Shown here: positions 16,879 through 25,936 of the stretch, piece by piece
How positions within the stretch are numbered: position 1 is the first letter of the stretch
Layout: each line of letters begins with the position of its first letter
DNA from: Armatimonadota bacterium
GTDB lineage: Bacteria > Armatimonadota > JADLDR01
DNA: 47,788 bases
Assembly: GCA_020846535.1 (NCBI GenBank)
Contig: JADLDR010000170.1
Coordinates: forward strand, 1 to 47,788
Direction of reading: 5' to 3'
The notes under the pieces: generated by a model
The model's database searches: none
What the model saw: only the letters and a program-made list of their open reading frames with translations
What the model was told of the DNA's origin: nothing
Position numbers and translations under genes: made by a program

Positions 16879-18270
16879 CTAAGATGGCCTGTGCGCCGGA
16901 AAAGGAAGTAATTTCCAGTCGCCTCCCAGGAGGTCTCGCATGGCGAATTCCCAGATAACGAGCCGCTTGCCGGCCAGCCGCTCTTCACCCCGAGCCAGCT
17001 CCTGAGTCAGCCTCTGGCGGGCCGCATACGAGCCGCCTGCGTTCAACACAATGCAGTCCAGAGAGCGTTCGAGGGCTGCGCTGATGTGTTCGGCAAAGCC
17101 GCCCGAATTGCCCCAGCCCATCTCGGGCAGGGAGTATATGTTGCTGAAGCTGTCCCCCAGCAGGAGAATCGGAGCGTCTTTTTGTGGCTGCCAGGACGCG
17201 CCTGCCGGGGTCCGAACTTGCGTTATCTCCACACGCTGCCGTTGATATAGAGATTGCTCGGCAGGGAGTTTAAGCATGACGGCCACATCGCCCAGATTAT
17301 CCACCTGTGCGCTACGACGCTTGTAAGCAATAGCGGAACCAGATGGCAGAAGGCCGCGCCGCCGGATATAGCGGGACAACCCGGCGGCAGCGGTTTCCAT
17401 GGCCTCCGGCGTCCAATGCGTATCGGTCTCCAGATATTGCGCCCGTCCCGTCCGGGAGGCTTCCCCGGCAATATCCTGGGACGGGTCGTAAACCAGGATA
17501 CCTGCATCAGCCAGCGTGTCCAGAAGCTTCTGGTAGGAGGGGTTCTGGAGCGGGGCCTGCGGCGTCTCATATCGTATCGATAGTTTTTCCGGATGAATCA
17601 TCGGCTTGGCGGGAACCGGGACCACTACCAGCGCGATCCCGCGGGCGGACAATTCCTTATGAAAGCGAACGATGGCTTTTACGGGGTCCGGTTGGATCGG
17701 AGCGCCTCCCTCGCCGGAGCCGGCCCGTTTTCGGAGGCTTGATGGGTCGAGAAAGCCCGGCCCGGTGAGGTAATCCACATCCGGACGGTACGTCAGCCAC
17801 CCGTCGCGCCCGCAGTAGGCTTGTTCGTTCCCAGCCCCTAGCAATGCAGTGAGGCCGTATTGCATCCGAGGCAAGAGCCATGCGGAGACGACGGACCGCT
17901 CTTCCAGTGTATTCTCATAGTCACGGATTTCCTCAACGGAGGGCAGGATGCGAAGAATATCCTGCGGGGCATGAACCGCACCCATCCGTTCCATGGACGG
18001 CAGAAGACGGAAAACGTCATAACATTGCGGCAGCAGCGAGTCGGCTGGAAGGCTTGGAACAGCAGAACGGCGTGCGGCCATTCCCTTCGCGATATCGGCC
18101 ATATGCTGGGCACAGGGCGTGGCGAGAATGGTCAGCAGGAACCCCAGACAGAGCGTCCAGGAGATCGCCGGAGTGATCGCGGTGCGCTTGAGCGCCCGTT
18201 CCGCTTCTTCCTCCCTTGTCAAAGGCGGCTCGGTTTGCCGTGGGGTTTCGATTGTAGTTGTTTCTCCCAT
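16879..18270 (-). CDS. AlgJ/AlgX-like SGNH O-acetyltransferase (first paralogue)
   Basis: A 463-aa protein with a cytoplasmic N-tail, one membrane anchor at about residues 35-52 (ISWTLCLGFLLTILATPC) and a periplasmic SGNH-like domain of the ALGX/ALGJ family (PF16822). The key motifs are intact: DTHW with D283 and H285, and LLLGDSFSNIY with S374, giving the Asp-His-Ser triad that moves acetyl groups in AlgX/AlgJ. YCGRDGWLTYRPDVDYL is the usual early segment, and VVVPVPAKPMIHPEKLS is strongly conserved with the second paralogue at 19782. It should take acetyl passed across the membrane by the MBOAT protein encoded 37 bp upstream and place it on an exported polysaccharide. The Shine-Dalgarno sequence is weak. 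Confidence 0.9.
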   Translation of the reverse strand: MGETTTIETPRQTEPPLTREEEAERALKRTAITPAISWTLCLGFLLTILATPCAQHMADIAKGMAARRSAVPSLPADSLLPQCYDVFRLLPSMERMGAVHAPQDILRILPSVEEIRDYENTLEERSVVSAWLLPRMQYGLTALLGAGNEQAYCGRDGWLTYRPDVDYLTGPGFLDPSSLRKRAGSGEGGAPIQPDPVKAIVRFHKELSARGIALVVVPVPAKPMIHPEKLSIRYETPQAPLQNPSYQKLLDTLADAGILVYDPSQDIAGEASRTGRAQYLETDTHWTPEAMETAAAGLSRYIRRRGLLPSGSAIAYKRRSAQVDNLGDVAVMLKLPAEQSLYQRQRVEITQVRTPAGASWQPQKDAPILLLGDSFSNIYSLPEMGWGNSGGFAEHISAALERSLDCIVLNAGGSYAARQRLTQELARGEERLAGKRLVIWEFAMRDLLGGDWKLLPFPAHRPS

Positions 18271-18307
18271 TATTTTTTACCGGGGAACCCAAACGCTTCC
18301 CGCCTTC

Positions 18308-19780
18308 TTAGAAAATGAAATAGATGAACGGATTGTATTCCTGGGTCGCCAGCACGGCCAGGGAGAGCCAGAACATCGGCAGGCAGATCGCCGCTTTGCG
18401 CCATGTCAGGCGCTGCGTCCACTCCCATGTATCCCGGCAGACCCACACGACTATAACCGCCGCGCCCATAGAAAGCAAGTAATAGGGCTGGTAGAGGATG
18501 CCTCCTAAAAGGTCGGCTCCCGGCTGCGCGTGGCCCAGGCCGGCCATGCTGCCCAGATAGGCGACTGCGGAGTGCAGGTCTTGCGCCCGGAAAAAGATCC
18601 AGGAGACCAGCACCACCAGGAAGGTAAACGCGATCCGCATAGCTCTGGGCAGGGCGTGATAGGCGCTGTTTCGGCCCCGCGCGCGCTCCACGGCCAGCAT
18701 CCCACCGTGCAAAGCGCCCCAGAGGACATAGTTCCAGGCGGCTCCGTGCCACAGGCCCCCCAGCAGCATCGTGAGGAAAAGGTTGACATAGGTGCGGGCC
18801 TTTCCTTTCCGGTTGCCGCCCAGCGGGATATAAAGATACTCCCGCAGCCAGGTGGACAGGGAGATATGCCAGCGCCGCCAGAATTCGGTGACCGATTCCG
18901 ACAGATAGGGCCGGTCGAAGTTGCGGGCGAAGGCAAAGCCCAGCATCAGGCCCAGCCCGATAGCCATATCGGAATAGCCGCTGAAATCGAAATATATCTG
19001 GAAGGCGTAGGCGACCGCGCCGTACCAGGCGTCCAGCGTTCCCACGGAGCCTGCCCCGAAGGTGAGGTCGGCCAGCTTGCCACAGGGGTTGGCGAGCAGT
19101 ATCTTTTTGCCCATGCCCAGGGAGAAGAAAGCCACGCCCCGGGCAAACTTGTCCGCGGTCAGCGTGCGACGTTCCAACTGCTCGGCCAGATAGGAAAACT
19201 TCAGGATCGGCCCGGCCACCAGGTGCGGAAACATCGAGACGAAGCAGGAGAAGTCCACGAAATTTCGCATGGCGCGGGCGTCACCCCGGTAGACATCGAT
19301 GATGTAGCTGAGGGATTGGAAGGTATAGAAGCTGATCCCCAGCGGGAGCGCGACCTGGAAGAATCTTTCCCAGCGCAGGTGGCCCAGCCCCAGAAGGGCC
19401 ATCAGATCGTTGTAGCTCTCCACCCCGAAGTTGAAGTACTTGAAGAAACCCAGCATCGTCAGGTTGGAGACGACCGAGGCAATGACCGCCTGGCGCTGCA
19501 CCCGGGATCGGGGCCCTTTGTCCAGCGTTTCGACCGGCCCCTTGCCGAGCCGCCAGACGCGCCAGGAGTCGGCCACGATAACCAGGCTTAGTAGCCAGTC
19601 CACAAAGGTCGTGGCGAACATCAGGAAGATGAATTTGGGGTTGGCCCACCCGTAGAAGATATAGCCCAGGATCGTCAGCGCCAGGTTCCGGGCGCGCTGG
19701 GGCGCGCGGTAGAGGCCGTAGTAGAGAAGAAGCGCCGCGGGCAGGAAGTAATAGATGAAGATGTGCGAGCTGAAAACCAT
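18308..19780 (-). CDS. MBOAT-family membrane O-acyltransferase (AlgI/DltB-like)
   Basis: A 490-aa polytopic inner-membrane protein of the MBOAT family (PF03062), AlgI type. Family marks in order are the N-terminal MVFSSHIFIYYFLPAALLLYY, the YFNFG segment near 115, QIYFDFSGYSDMAIGLGLML (261-280), WRRWHISLSTWLREYLYIPLGG (301-322) and LLGGLWHGAAWNYVLWG, where H345 is the expected catalytic histidine. About a dozen hydrophobic segments are visible. Known members pass acetyl from a cytoplasmic donor to a periplasmic partner. Its ATG lies one base after the TGA of the AlgJ-like gene upstream, and a second AlgJ/AlgX-like gene follows, so all three are coupled. The length is normal for the family. 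Confidence 0.95.
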   Translation of the reverse strand: MVFSSHIFIYYFLPAALLLYYGLYRAPQRARNLALTILGYIFYGWANPKFIFLMFATTFVDWLLSLVIVADSWRVWRLGKGPVETLDKGPRSRVQRQAVIASVVSNLTMLGFFKYFNFGVESYNDLMALLGLGHLRWERFFQVALPLGISFYTFQSLSYIIDVYRGDARAMRNFVDFSCFVSMFPHLVAGPILKFSYLAEQLERRTLTADKFARGVAFFSLGMGKKILLANPCGKLADLTFGAGSVGTLDAWYGAVAYAFQIYFDFSGYSDMAIGLGLMLGFAFARNFDRPYLSESVTEFWRRWHISLSTWLREYLYIPLGGNRKGKARTYVNLFLTMLLGGLWHGAAWNYVLWGALHGGMLAVERARGRNSAYHALPRAMRIAFTFLVVLVSWIFFRAQDLHSAVAYLGSMAGLGHAQPGADLLGGILYQPYYLLSMGAAVIVVWVCRDTWEWTQRLTWRKAAICLPMFWLSLAVLATQEYNPFIYFIF

Positions 19781-19781
19781 C

Positions 19782-20879
19782 TCAGGGCACCTTCACCTTC
19801 TCCCAGGGTGCCCAGTAGTGGTAGAGATCACGGGCGGCCACCGTCCAGATCACCAGCTTCTTTTGCGCTAAGGCGGCTGCGCCTCGTCTGGACAATTGGG
19901 CGCGGATGCGGGGGCCGCTCCCGTGTGCCATGATCAGGTCGATGGGCATTTTGAGTGCTTGCGCCAGGTGGGCGCTGAGGCCCGCGTGCCGGCAGTCTTC
20001 GAAGTGGTAGACGCCGCAAAAGCTATCTCCCAGCATCACCACCGGGCTGTTGGGGTCGTCTTCGTAGAGCTTGCCGCCCGGGCCGACCACCTGCTGCGCC
20101 GAAAGCCTCATTGGGCGGTAGCGCATCTTCTCGCTGTCGGGAAGCATTCCCCGGATGTCCCCGGCGCGGATCGAGGCGGCAGGGCGGAGGCGGTAGGTGA
20201 CCGGCGCGGGCCGCGCCTTAGCCAGCCAGGGATAGCGCCGGACGCGCTCTGCGATCAGCCGGGCTGCCAGGCGAACGCCCCGGTTCGTCCAGTGGGTATC
20301 CTGGGGCATGTACAGCGGCTCCCCGGACCCGTTGCGAGCATCGAGAAAGGCGGGCAGCAGGTCCACCGATTCCACTCCGGCGCGCGCCAGGTCCAAGAGC
20401 AATTTGCGCGTATAGGGAACCACATAAGGCTTCCCGCCGGCAGGGGCTTTGGCAGAAAGCTTCTCCGGATAAACCTCCGGCTTGGCCGGGATAACCACCA
20501 GCAGCAGGTCGATCTCTTTGCGCTTCAATTGACGGTGGTAGTCTACAATGGCGGGATAGGGGTCGCGGCCATCGGGCTGCCGGCGCAGGTCGCCGGCCAG
20601 GAGATATTCCAGCGAGCCCCGGAAGAAGAGAAAACCGTCCCGGCCGATCAATCCTTTGATCTCGGCAGGTCTGGCCGCAAGCTGCCGGCGCACGTCCTCG
20701 CGGAAAGCCGAGAGCTGCCCGGCCCAGCCTTCCCACCGGCCGCCGCCCCATCGCTGCATCTCGCTTTGCCGGCGCGCGATATCGGCCTGCAAGGATGGGG
20801 CGGCGGCTACAGCGGCGGTCAGGAGGAGTGTCGTCAAAGAAATGAGCGGAAGCGCATACCGTCGTTTTGTCATGATCAT
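19782..20879 (-). CDS. AlgJ-like SGNH O-acetyltransferase (second paralogue)
   Basis: A 365-aa protein with an N-terminal signal or anchor (PLISLTTLLLTAAVAAA) and an ALGX/ALGJ-type SGNH domain. The catalytic set is intact: MPQDTHW (D194, H196) and VVMLGDSFCGVYHF (S286). LIGRDGFLFFRGSLEYLLAGDL is the classical opening segment, and LLVVIPAKPEVYPEKLS aligns with the first paralogue at 16879, so the pair probably arose by duplication with strong divergence. Two starts are possible: ATG at 20879 with GAGAGG 4-5 nt away, or ATG at 20873 with about 10 nt spacing; the difference is two residues. It lies directly before the MBOAT gene (1-bp gap) and 8 bp after the propeller gene. Confidence 0.88.
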   Translation of the reverse strand: MIMTKRRYALPLISLTTLLLTAAVAAAPSLQADIARRQSEMQRWGGGRWEGWAGQLSAFREDVRRQLAARPAEIKGLIGRDGFLFFRGSLEYLLAGDLRRQPDGRDPYPAIVDYHRQLKRKEIDLLLVVIPAKPEVYPEKLSAKAPAGGKPYVVPYTRKLLLDLARAGVESVDLLPAFLDARNGSGEPLYMPQDTHWTNRGVRLAARLIAERVRRYPWLAKARPAPVTYRLRPAASIRAGDIRGMLPDSEKMRYRPMRLSAQQVVGPGGKLYEDDPNSPVVMLGDSFCGVYHFEDCRHAGLSAHLAQALKMPIDLIMAHGSGPRIRAQLSRRGAAALAQKKLVIWTVAARDLYHYWAPWEKVKVP

Positions 20880-20887
20880 GAAGCCTC

Positions 20888-22444
20888 TCACTTTCCGACC
20901 CACAAAAACGGCCAGCGGTCGGTCTTCGGATGCCAGCTCAGGCGGAAAGGCTCGCCGACGGCTTTCATCTTCTCTAACGCCACCAGGAAGATCTCGTAGT
21001 CGCTGGTGTCGTGGTCGTGCTGGTTGGGGGATGCACCGTAGACCAGCCACCGCTGATCGGATGAAACCGTGGGGAAGTAGGTGTAGTTGAAGGGCTGGGT
21101 CGAAGGCTCACCGAGGATTTGCCACTCCTTGTCGCCAACGGGATCCCACACGCGGAAGTCCTTGGCGCTCTGCACCCAGTAGGCGTAGCGTCCATCCGCC
21201 GTCAGGCGAGATTCGCACCCGGCCATCGTTTTGATCGTTTTGCCCTGATCGAAAACGAAGTATTCATTGGCCTGTGGCGTTCGCATCTGCACGGCCTTCA
21301 GGTCGGCACCTACGGAGCCGATCACCCCGCGGCCCGGATCGGGCAATGGCACATCGCTGGCCTGCGATTCCTTGCCGGTCGCCCAGTCGTAGCGCCAGAG
21401 ATGCGAGCCGCGCACAAAGAGGATACCTGTGCCGTCCGGCGACCAGTTGAGCGCCTCGCCATCGAAGAGCTTTCGAGGATAGCCTCCCGCCGCCGAAACC
21501 ACCCAGGTTTGACCGGGAGCGCCTTTGCGCCCGTAGATGAAGAGAATGCGCTTGCCATCGGGCGAGACCCGGGGCCAGAGCGCCCCTTCCCAGGCCAAGA
21601 GGTTGCCAGGGGCCGATAGGTGAGTCAGCTGGCGAAAGCCGGTGCCATCGGTGTTGATGCGGTAGAGTTCCCACGCCCCGCTTCGGTTGGATTCCCAGAC
21701 CACGAACCCCTTCACTTGCTGCGCCAAGGCTTCCAGTTCGGATCGTGAGGATTCGACGGTGATGAGCGGCGTTTTACCGGGCGTGAGGCGCACCTGGTCG
21801 ATATCGACCGTCACCCCGGCCCCGCCCGAGGCTGTTTTGAGAATGAAACCCAGGAATTTCGGCTCTCCGATCAGAAAATAAGTGCCGCCATCGATCCAGC
21901 CGCCAGCCTTCCGCCGCAGCAAGCCCTGCACCATCCGCCCTCGCTTGACCAGCCGCAGCGAGACATCGGTGGCGTCGCCTGGAGTTCTTGCATAGTCCGG
22001 CGTGCCCGCCGGCTCCATCCAGGCTTCAGGAGTCTTCGGAGCATCGGGCCGGTTAGTCGACTGGGCCGGCCCCCAGGTGAGAACTCGCGCATCGTTCTCG
22101 ACCACCATCAGCCCGGCATGAAAGGTGCTGTCCGGGCCGAACTGCTGAAGCTGTATGCGGGCCTCCATATCCCAATCTCCGGCCGGGGCCGCCAGGCGAA
22201 GCTGGGGCGCTTCATCCACCGGAGCCGATCTGCTGCCATGATCGAAGCCCTGTGGGCGTTGGGGAGCAGTCATTCTCAGCCAGCCAGGGCGTTCCGTAAG
22301 GGAGCAGGTCGGCCCAGCGACCGGGGCGCGCCATGTCCAGCGGGGATGGAGTGTTTTTTGATTGAATTCCTCTTGGACGGCCTGCCCGCTTGCCGCCGGG
22401 AGGAGACAGCAAAAGGCGGCTCCTGCAAGCAGGAGGCGTTTCAT
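20888..22444 (-). CDS. Secreted TolB-like beta-propeller protein with N-terminal lectin-like domain
   Basis: A 518-aa exported protein with signal peptide MKRLLLAGAAFCCLLPAASG. Residues about 22-225 (EEFNQKTLHPRWTW ... VTVDIDQVRLTPG) form a concanavalin-like domain of the DUF1349/GH43-C type. Residues about 240-515 hold repeated WD40-like PD40 strands (VVWESNRSGAWELYRINTDGTGFRQLTH, WPRVSPDGKRILFIYG, LNWSPDGTGILFVRG, STQPFNYTYFPTVSSDQRWLVYG). The layout suggests binding of glycan or protein rather than catalysis. Its ATG overlaps the stop of the preceding 330-aa gene by 4 bp (ATGA) and AAGGAAG precedes it, so translation is coupled. A propeller inside an O-acetylation operon is unusual and may tether or scaffold the periplasmic acetyltransferases. 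Confidence 0.8.
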   Translation of the reverse strand: MKRLLLAGAAFCCLLPAASGQAVQEEFNQKTLHPRWTWRAPVAGPTCSLTERPGWLRMTAPQRPQGFDHGSRSAPVDEAPQLRLAAPAGDWDMEARIQLQQFGPDSTFHAGLMVVENDARVLTWGPAQSTNRPDAPKTPEAWMEPAGTPDYARTPGDATDVSLRLVKRGRMVQGLLRRKAGGWIDGGTYFLIGEPKFLGFILKTASGGAGVTVDIDQVRLTPGKTPLITVESSRSELEALAQQVKGFVVWESNRSGAWELYRINTDGTGFRQLTHLSAPGNLLAWEGALWPRVSPDGKRILFIYGRKGAPGQTWVVSAAGGYPRKLFDGEALNWSPDGTGILFVRGSHLWRYDWATGKESQASDVPLPDPGRGVIGSVGADLKAVQMRTPQANEYFVFDQGKTIKTMAGCESRLTADGRYAYWVQSAKDFRVWDPVGDKEWQILGEPSTQPFNYTYFPTVSSDQRWLVYGASPNQHDHDTSDYEIFLVALEKMKAVGEPFRLSWHPKTDRWPFLWVGK

Positions 22445-23433
22445 TTTTTCTTCCTTTCTGCGCCGTTTTTGATGGAGGATCGAGGCGCGTCTATACGAGT
22501 GACCACGAAGACATTGTAGAGCGTGTTATCATGAGGCTTTCCTCGGATGATGGCGGTAGGATGCTGCAAAACGAACTTGCCCATCTCGGCGCGCACCTCC
22601 GGCTCGGTGGCGGCGTTCGGCCAGGGGCGGGCTTCGTTCGGCTTGAGAAGGAAGGTATAGAGCGATGGATACCAGGAGGAGGTGAGTTCGAAAAAGTAGG
22701 TGCCCAACTCTTTCTGGCTCAGCACCCGGCCCATGTAATCCTTGCGAATGCGACTCACCACTGCGGGCGTCACTGCGGCGGTATTCACACGGCCATAGAC
22801 TTCCGGGCTGCCGTCCCCATCCGCGTCCGTGACGCCTTCGATGAAGTCGACCGCAGGCTGGAATTCCACTTCGGCCCATAACTCGGTTGTGCCTCCGGCA
22901 GCGGTGTGCAGATAGCCGGTGACCAGCCGTTGCAGGGGCCGCCCGGAGTCGGAGTTGTTCCACCGTTCGGCGCTCACCCGGGCGGCGGCAAGAAGGATCT
23001 TTTCGCTGGCGTCATAATTCCACAGGGCCAAATAGTCGAGAAGGGGGATCAGGGCCAGCGGAGACCGCTTCTCCGCCTCAGTGAGAGGCGTCTCAGCCAG
23101 ACGCCCCTGGATCGTTCCCGGCGACAGCGCCCCGCCGAATGTCAGCCCGCTCATCCGGGGCCTTGTTGACGGGGAAGTCAGCGACTTGGCCTCGGTCACA
23201 CGCATCAGGATGTTGCGGTCATAGGCGGCGAAGTCGAGCCGGGCGCGCGTGGGCCCGTCGATCAGGCGCAACATGACGCGGGAGCGCGAAGGGTCGTACC
23301 GAGGAGCCAAGGCCTTGCAGGCGGCAATGTCTCCGGAAGAGGGTGGCAGGGCCTTTGGCGGTGGAGGGGCAGCGGATAATGTTTTCCATACGAACAGCAG
23401 GGGTACTATCAAGATAAACTTTGCCGAAATCAT
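22441..23433 (-). CDS. Secreted protein of unknown function, first gene of the O-acetylation operon
   Basis: A 330-aa exported protein I do not recognise. MISAKFILIVPLLFVWKTLSA is a signal peptide, followed by a proline-rich stretch and a mixed alpha/beta chain. Visible marks are RVMLRLIDGPTRARLDFAAYDRN, a helical ALIPLLDYLALWNYDASEKILLAAA, TTELWAEVEFQP, and DADGDGSPEVYGRV, which looks like a calcium-binding DxDxDG loop of the dockerin/EF-hand kind. A conserved-looking KELGTYFFELTSSWYPSLYTFLL segment follows. AAAGGAGG lies 10 nt before the ATG. Its stop overlaps the next start by 4 bp, tying it to the propeller and acetyltransferase genes. No function is assigned. Confidence 0.75.
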   Translation of the reverse strand: MISAKFILIVPLLFVWKTLSAAPPPPKALPPSSGDIAACKALAPRYDPSRSRVMLRLIDGPTRARLDFAAYDRNILMRVTEAKSLTSPSTRPRMSGLTFGGALSPGTIQGRLAETPLTEAEKRSPLALIPLLDYLALWNYDASEKILLAAARVSAERWNNSDSGRPLQRLVTGYLHTAAGGTTELWAEVEFQPAVDFIEGVTDADGDGSPEVYGRVNTAAVTPAVVSRIRKDYMGRVLSQKELGTYFFELTSSWYPSLYTFLLKPNEARPWPNAATEPEVRAEMGKFVLQHPTAIIRGKPHDNTLYNVFVVTRIDAPRSSIKNGAERKKK

Positions 23434-23655
23434 ATGGCAGCTATACCTCCTTTTCTGTCGTGCGAATAGTCATGGAGATATTTGATTTATCACTCTTTTG
23501 AAAAAAGGATTCATCATTCTTTTGGACGTGACGGCGGAATGAAAGGTTGCATCGAATAGGAATCCGCCAGACTGAAGGAGCCTGGCAGCCCGTCCTCGAA
23601 GGTAGGGGACATCCGGATCACTGTCATGTGCCCATTGGGGGAAAGAGAGGCTGTC

Positions 23656-25908
23656 ATGCGCTGCTTATGGTCTGCCAGGCTGGCTCTGGTGTTGCTGCTG
23701 GGGTGCGCTCTAGCGGGATCGGCGTCGCCCGCAGGGCGCTCGCTGGAGGAGTTCGGCGATATCTCGACCCCGGAATCCGCCGCCGCGGCCCTCAAAGCCG
23801 GGGTCGCTGCGCTCGCGGCGGGAGGGGGCGGCATCCTGGAGATACCGGCCCATGCCCCGGAAGGGCTGGCGGTGGAGAATACTGTCCAGCAAAAGCCGGA
23901 TGAGCCGACCGTGACGATTATCGATCACCGGAAAGGATATCTCAAAACCTATCTCCCGTCCATCGGGAAGCACCAGACAGGCGTATGGGCCGGTTCCCGG
24001 CTGGAGCGAAAGCTCAACCTGGGGCAAGTGAGCCTGCCTCACTGCGGCGTCTATTCCAATCAGGCCATCCAGAATTATATCGTTTCCGGGGCCTCCAGCT
24101 ATATGCTGACTCTGACCGACCCGGTGCGCCCCGGGAAAGACGTGCGCTGCTATGTGGATACGATCCGGGGCATCTGGGTGGGGCAGTATCTGAACATCAC
24201 CGGCGGCCCCATGAATTATTCAGAGCCGTACGACCGGATTACCGTGAAATCCATCGGGTGGGACAGGGAGCGGAGGAGGAACTACTTCACCGCCGATCTG
24301 GAGTACGAGCACCCGGTGGGAGCCATCGTCTACAACAAGCATGTGGTCAACGGGCTTCAGGTGGAGGGGTATTCCAATTGCGACAATCAGACGATGGAGC
24401 TTCAGGTCTCGCGCCGCCACTACGGCGTCGGGGACAGCTTTGTCATCAGCGGGACGATGAAATATATGAGCGATGTATTCTCCGGCTTCGGCGATGAGGG
24501 CGGCATCGTCCTGAACGCCGAGACCATCGGGGAGATCGACGGCTTCCACGCGGCGGTGGAGGCGGTCAATCCGGGCAGGGACGAGATCACCTATACCCCC
24601 GGGGTGACGAACCCGCACACCCTCAGCAATTCCAGGCCCCTCATCAATATGAACCGGAAGAAGTGGCTGGCCGGAGGCACGGTGCGGATTGTCGCTCCGG
24701 GAGGAACCTACCGGGGGAAGAGCTATCCTTCGATAATCGGGGGGATCGCCAATGTCTTCAACTACCAGGGCGGCCTGATCCTGGGATCCAAAGACTGCGG
24801 CTGGACGCCGGAGGTGGTGGGGCGCTTCTTCGCGCTGACCGATCCTTCGGAGATCATCGAGGCCAACGACCCGTCGAGCGTGGGCGGGTACGCCCAGCTT
24901 GCAGGCAGGCCCGTTTACCGATGGTATCAGATCAACGGATTCGAGGCTAACCCGGACGGGACGAAAATCATCAAAATCCTGCGGGTAAGGTGGTCCGCCG
25001 TGCCCGCAGGCGCTCCGAAACTGTTCGATGACGACAACTACACTTTCGACGGGCACGAGCGGCCCCTGCATTACGCCATCGTGCCCGGCGCATGGGTCTA
25101 CGATATCAGCCAGGGATGGGCCGATACGATCTCCACAGGCGGGTATATCGGTCAGGAGGCGTCCCGTAAAATTCGTGTGGCTCCGGGCGGCGACCGGGGC
25201 GCTCCTTTCGATTTCGAGCCGGGCGATCCCATCGAGCAGGCGGTCGGGCCGGACCCCTGGCAGCCCACTCCGCTGCGCATCCGCCAGTTCGACCAGATGC
25301 CCAGCACGATGGACAATGCCACCATTCAGGCCGAGCAGTTGGCCCGGGTCCAGGTGCCCAAAGGTATCGCGCTCAATGGCATCGTCACCGGGCGCGATCA
25401 GCTCAAAACCCGCAAGGACAGGAAGCCGCCGTGGGACACCATGATCGATCTGGCCTCCCTTTCCCGCATCGGCCTGAACTTCGGGGCCGAAAACACCGAG
25501 GCGGCGATCCGCTTCGCGCAGCCGAACGGCTATCCGCAGCTGATCCGCTGGCAGACCGCAAAAGGCGAGAGCAGCAGCCTGACCGTCCCCCCGAAAACCG
25601 GGGATTTCGTCCTGACAGGCGGCCACCTCGACCTGAGCGGCAAGTCCGCCCGGCAGGTGTCGGGCCTGTCGGCCACCACCACCAGCGCCCGCAACCTGAG
25701 AGGCATCGATGTGGCCGTCCGGGCAGGGGCCAAAACGATGCAGGTCCGCTTCCCCCGGGCGGAGGCCGACAAAGCCTACGCCGTCTTCCTGACCCCTTCC
25801 TGGCCGACCGCCTTCGGAGTGACCCGCAAAACGGCCCGGGGCTTCGATGCGCAGTTCACCGAAGCTGCCCCGAAGGGTGCAAGGATGGACTGGATGATCG
25901 TTCGCTGA
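23656..25908 (+). CDS. Large secreted protein, unrecognised beta-rich family
   Basis: A 750-aa exported protein; MRCLWSARLALVLLLGCALAGSASPAG is the signal peptide, and the LLGC could also serve as a lipobox. Early on, SAAAALKAGVAALAAGGGGILEIPAHAP has the look of a pectate-lyase-like entry helix (rows of A, G and V before a beta-helix). The rest is strand-rich (VVNGLQVEGYSNCDNQTMELQV, GGTVRIVAPGGTYRGKSYPSIIGG, YTFDGHERPLHYAIVPGAWVYDIS, IALNGIVTGRD) and ends in a beta domain (YAVFLTPSWPTAFGVTRK) often seen at the end of phage-tail-like or glycan-binding chains. I cannot name the family. Start: GAGAGG is 5 nt before this ATG; the upstream ATG at 23626 lacks a site and would extend the signal peptide. 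Confidence 0.7.
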   Translation: MRCLWSARLALVLLLGCALAGSASPAGRSLEEFGDISTPESAAAALKAGVAALAAGGGGILEIPAHAPEGLAVENTVQQKPDEPTVTIIDHRKGYLKTYLPSIGKHQTGVWAGSRLERKLNLGQVSLPHCGVYSNQAIQNYIVSGASSYMLTLTDPVRPGKDVRCYVDTIRGIWVGQYLNITGGPMNYSEPYDRITVKSIGWDRERRRNYFTADLEYEHPVGAIVYNKHVVNGLQVEGYSNCDNQTMELQVSRRHYGVGDSFVISGTMKYMSDVFSGFGDEGGIVLNAETIGEIDGFHAAVEAVNPGRDEITYTPGVTNPHTLSNSRPLINMNRKKWLAGGTVRIVAPGGTYRGKSYPSIIGGIANVFNYQGGLILGSKDCGWTPEVVGRFFALTDPSEIIEANDPSSVGGYAQLAGRPVYRWYQINGFEANPDGTKIIKILRVRWSAVPAGAPKLFDDDNYTFDGHERPLHYAIVPGAWVYDISQGWADTISTGGYIGQEASRKIRVAPGGDRGAPFDFEPGDPIEQAVGPDPWQPTPLRIRQFDQMPSTMDNATIQAEQLARVQVPKGIALNGIVTGRDQLKTRKDRKPPWDTMIDLASLSRIGLNFGAENTEAAIRFAQPNGYPQLIRWQTAKGESSSLTVPPKTGDFVLTGGHLDLSGKSARQVSGLSATTTSARNLRGIDVAVRAGAKTMQVRFPRAEADKAYAVFLTPSWPTAFGVTRKTARGFDAQFTEAAPKGARMDWMIVR

Positions 25909-25936
25909 GGTTCCTTCTGCCCCTTTCCCGAAACGG

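Noticed and set aside
18530..19591. A 353-codon + strand frame opposite the MBOAT gene
   Set aside because: The minus strand reading is an unmistakable MBOAT; the other frame is low-complexity.
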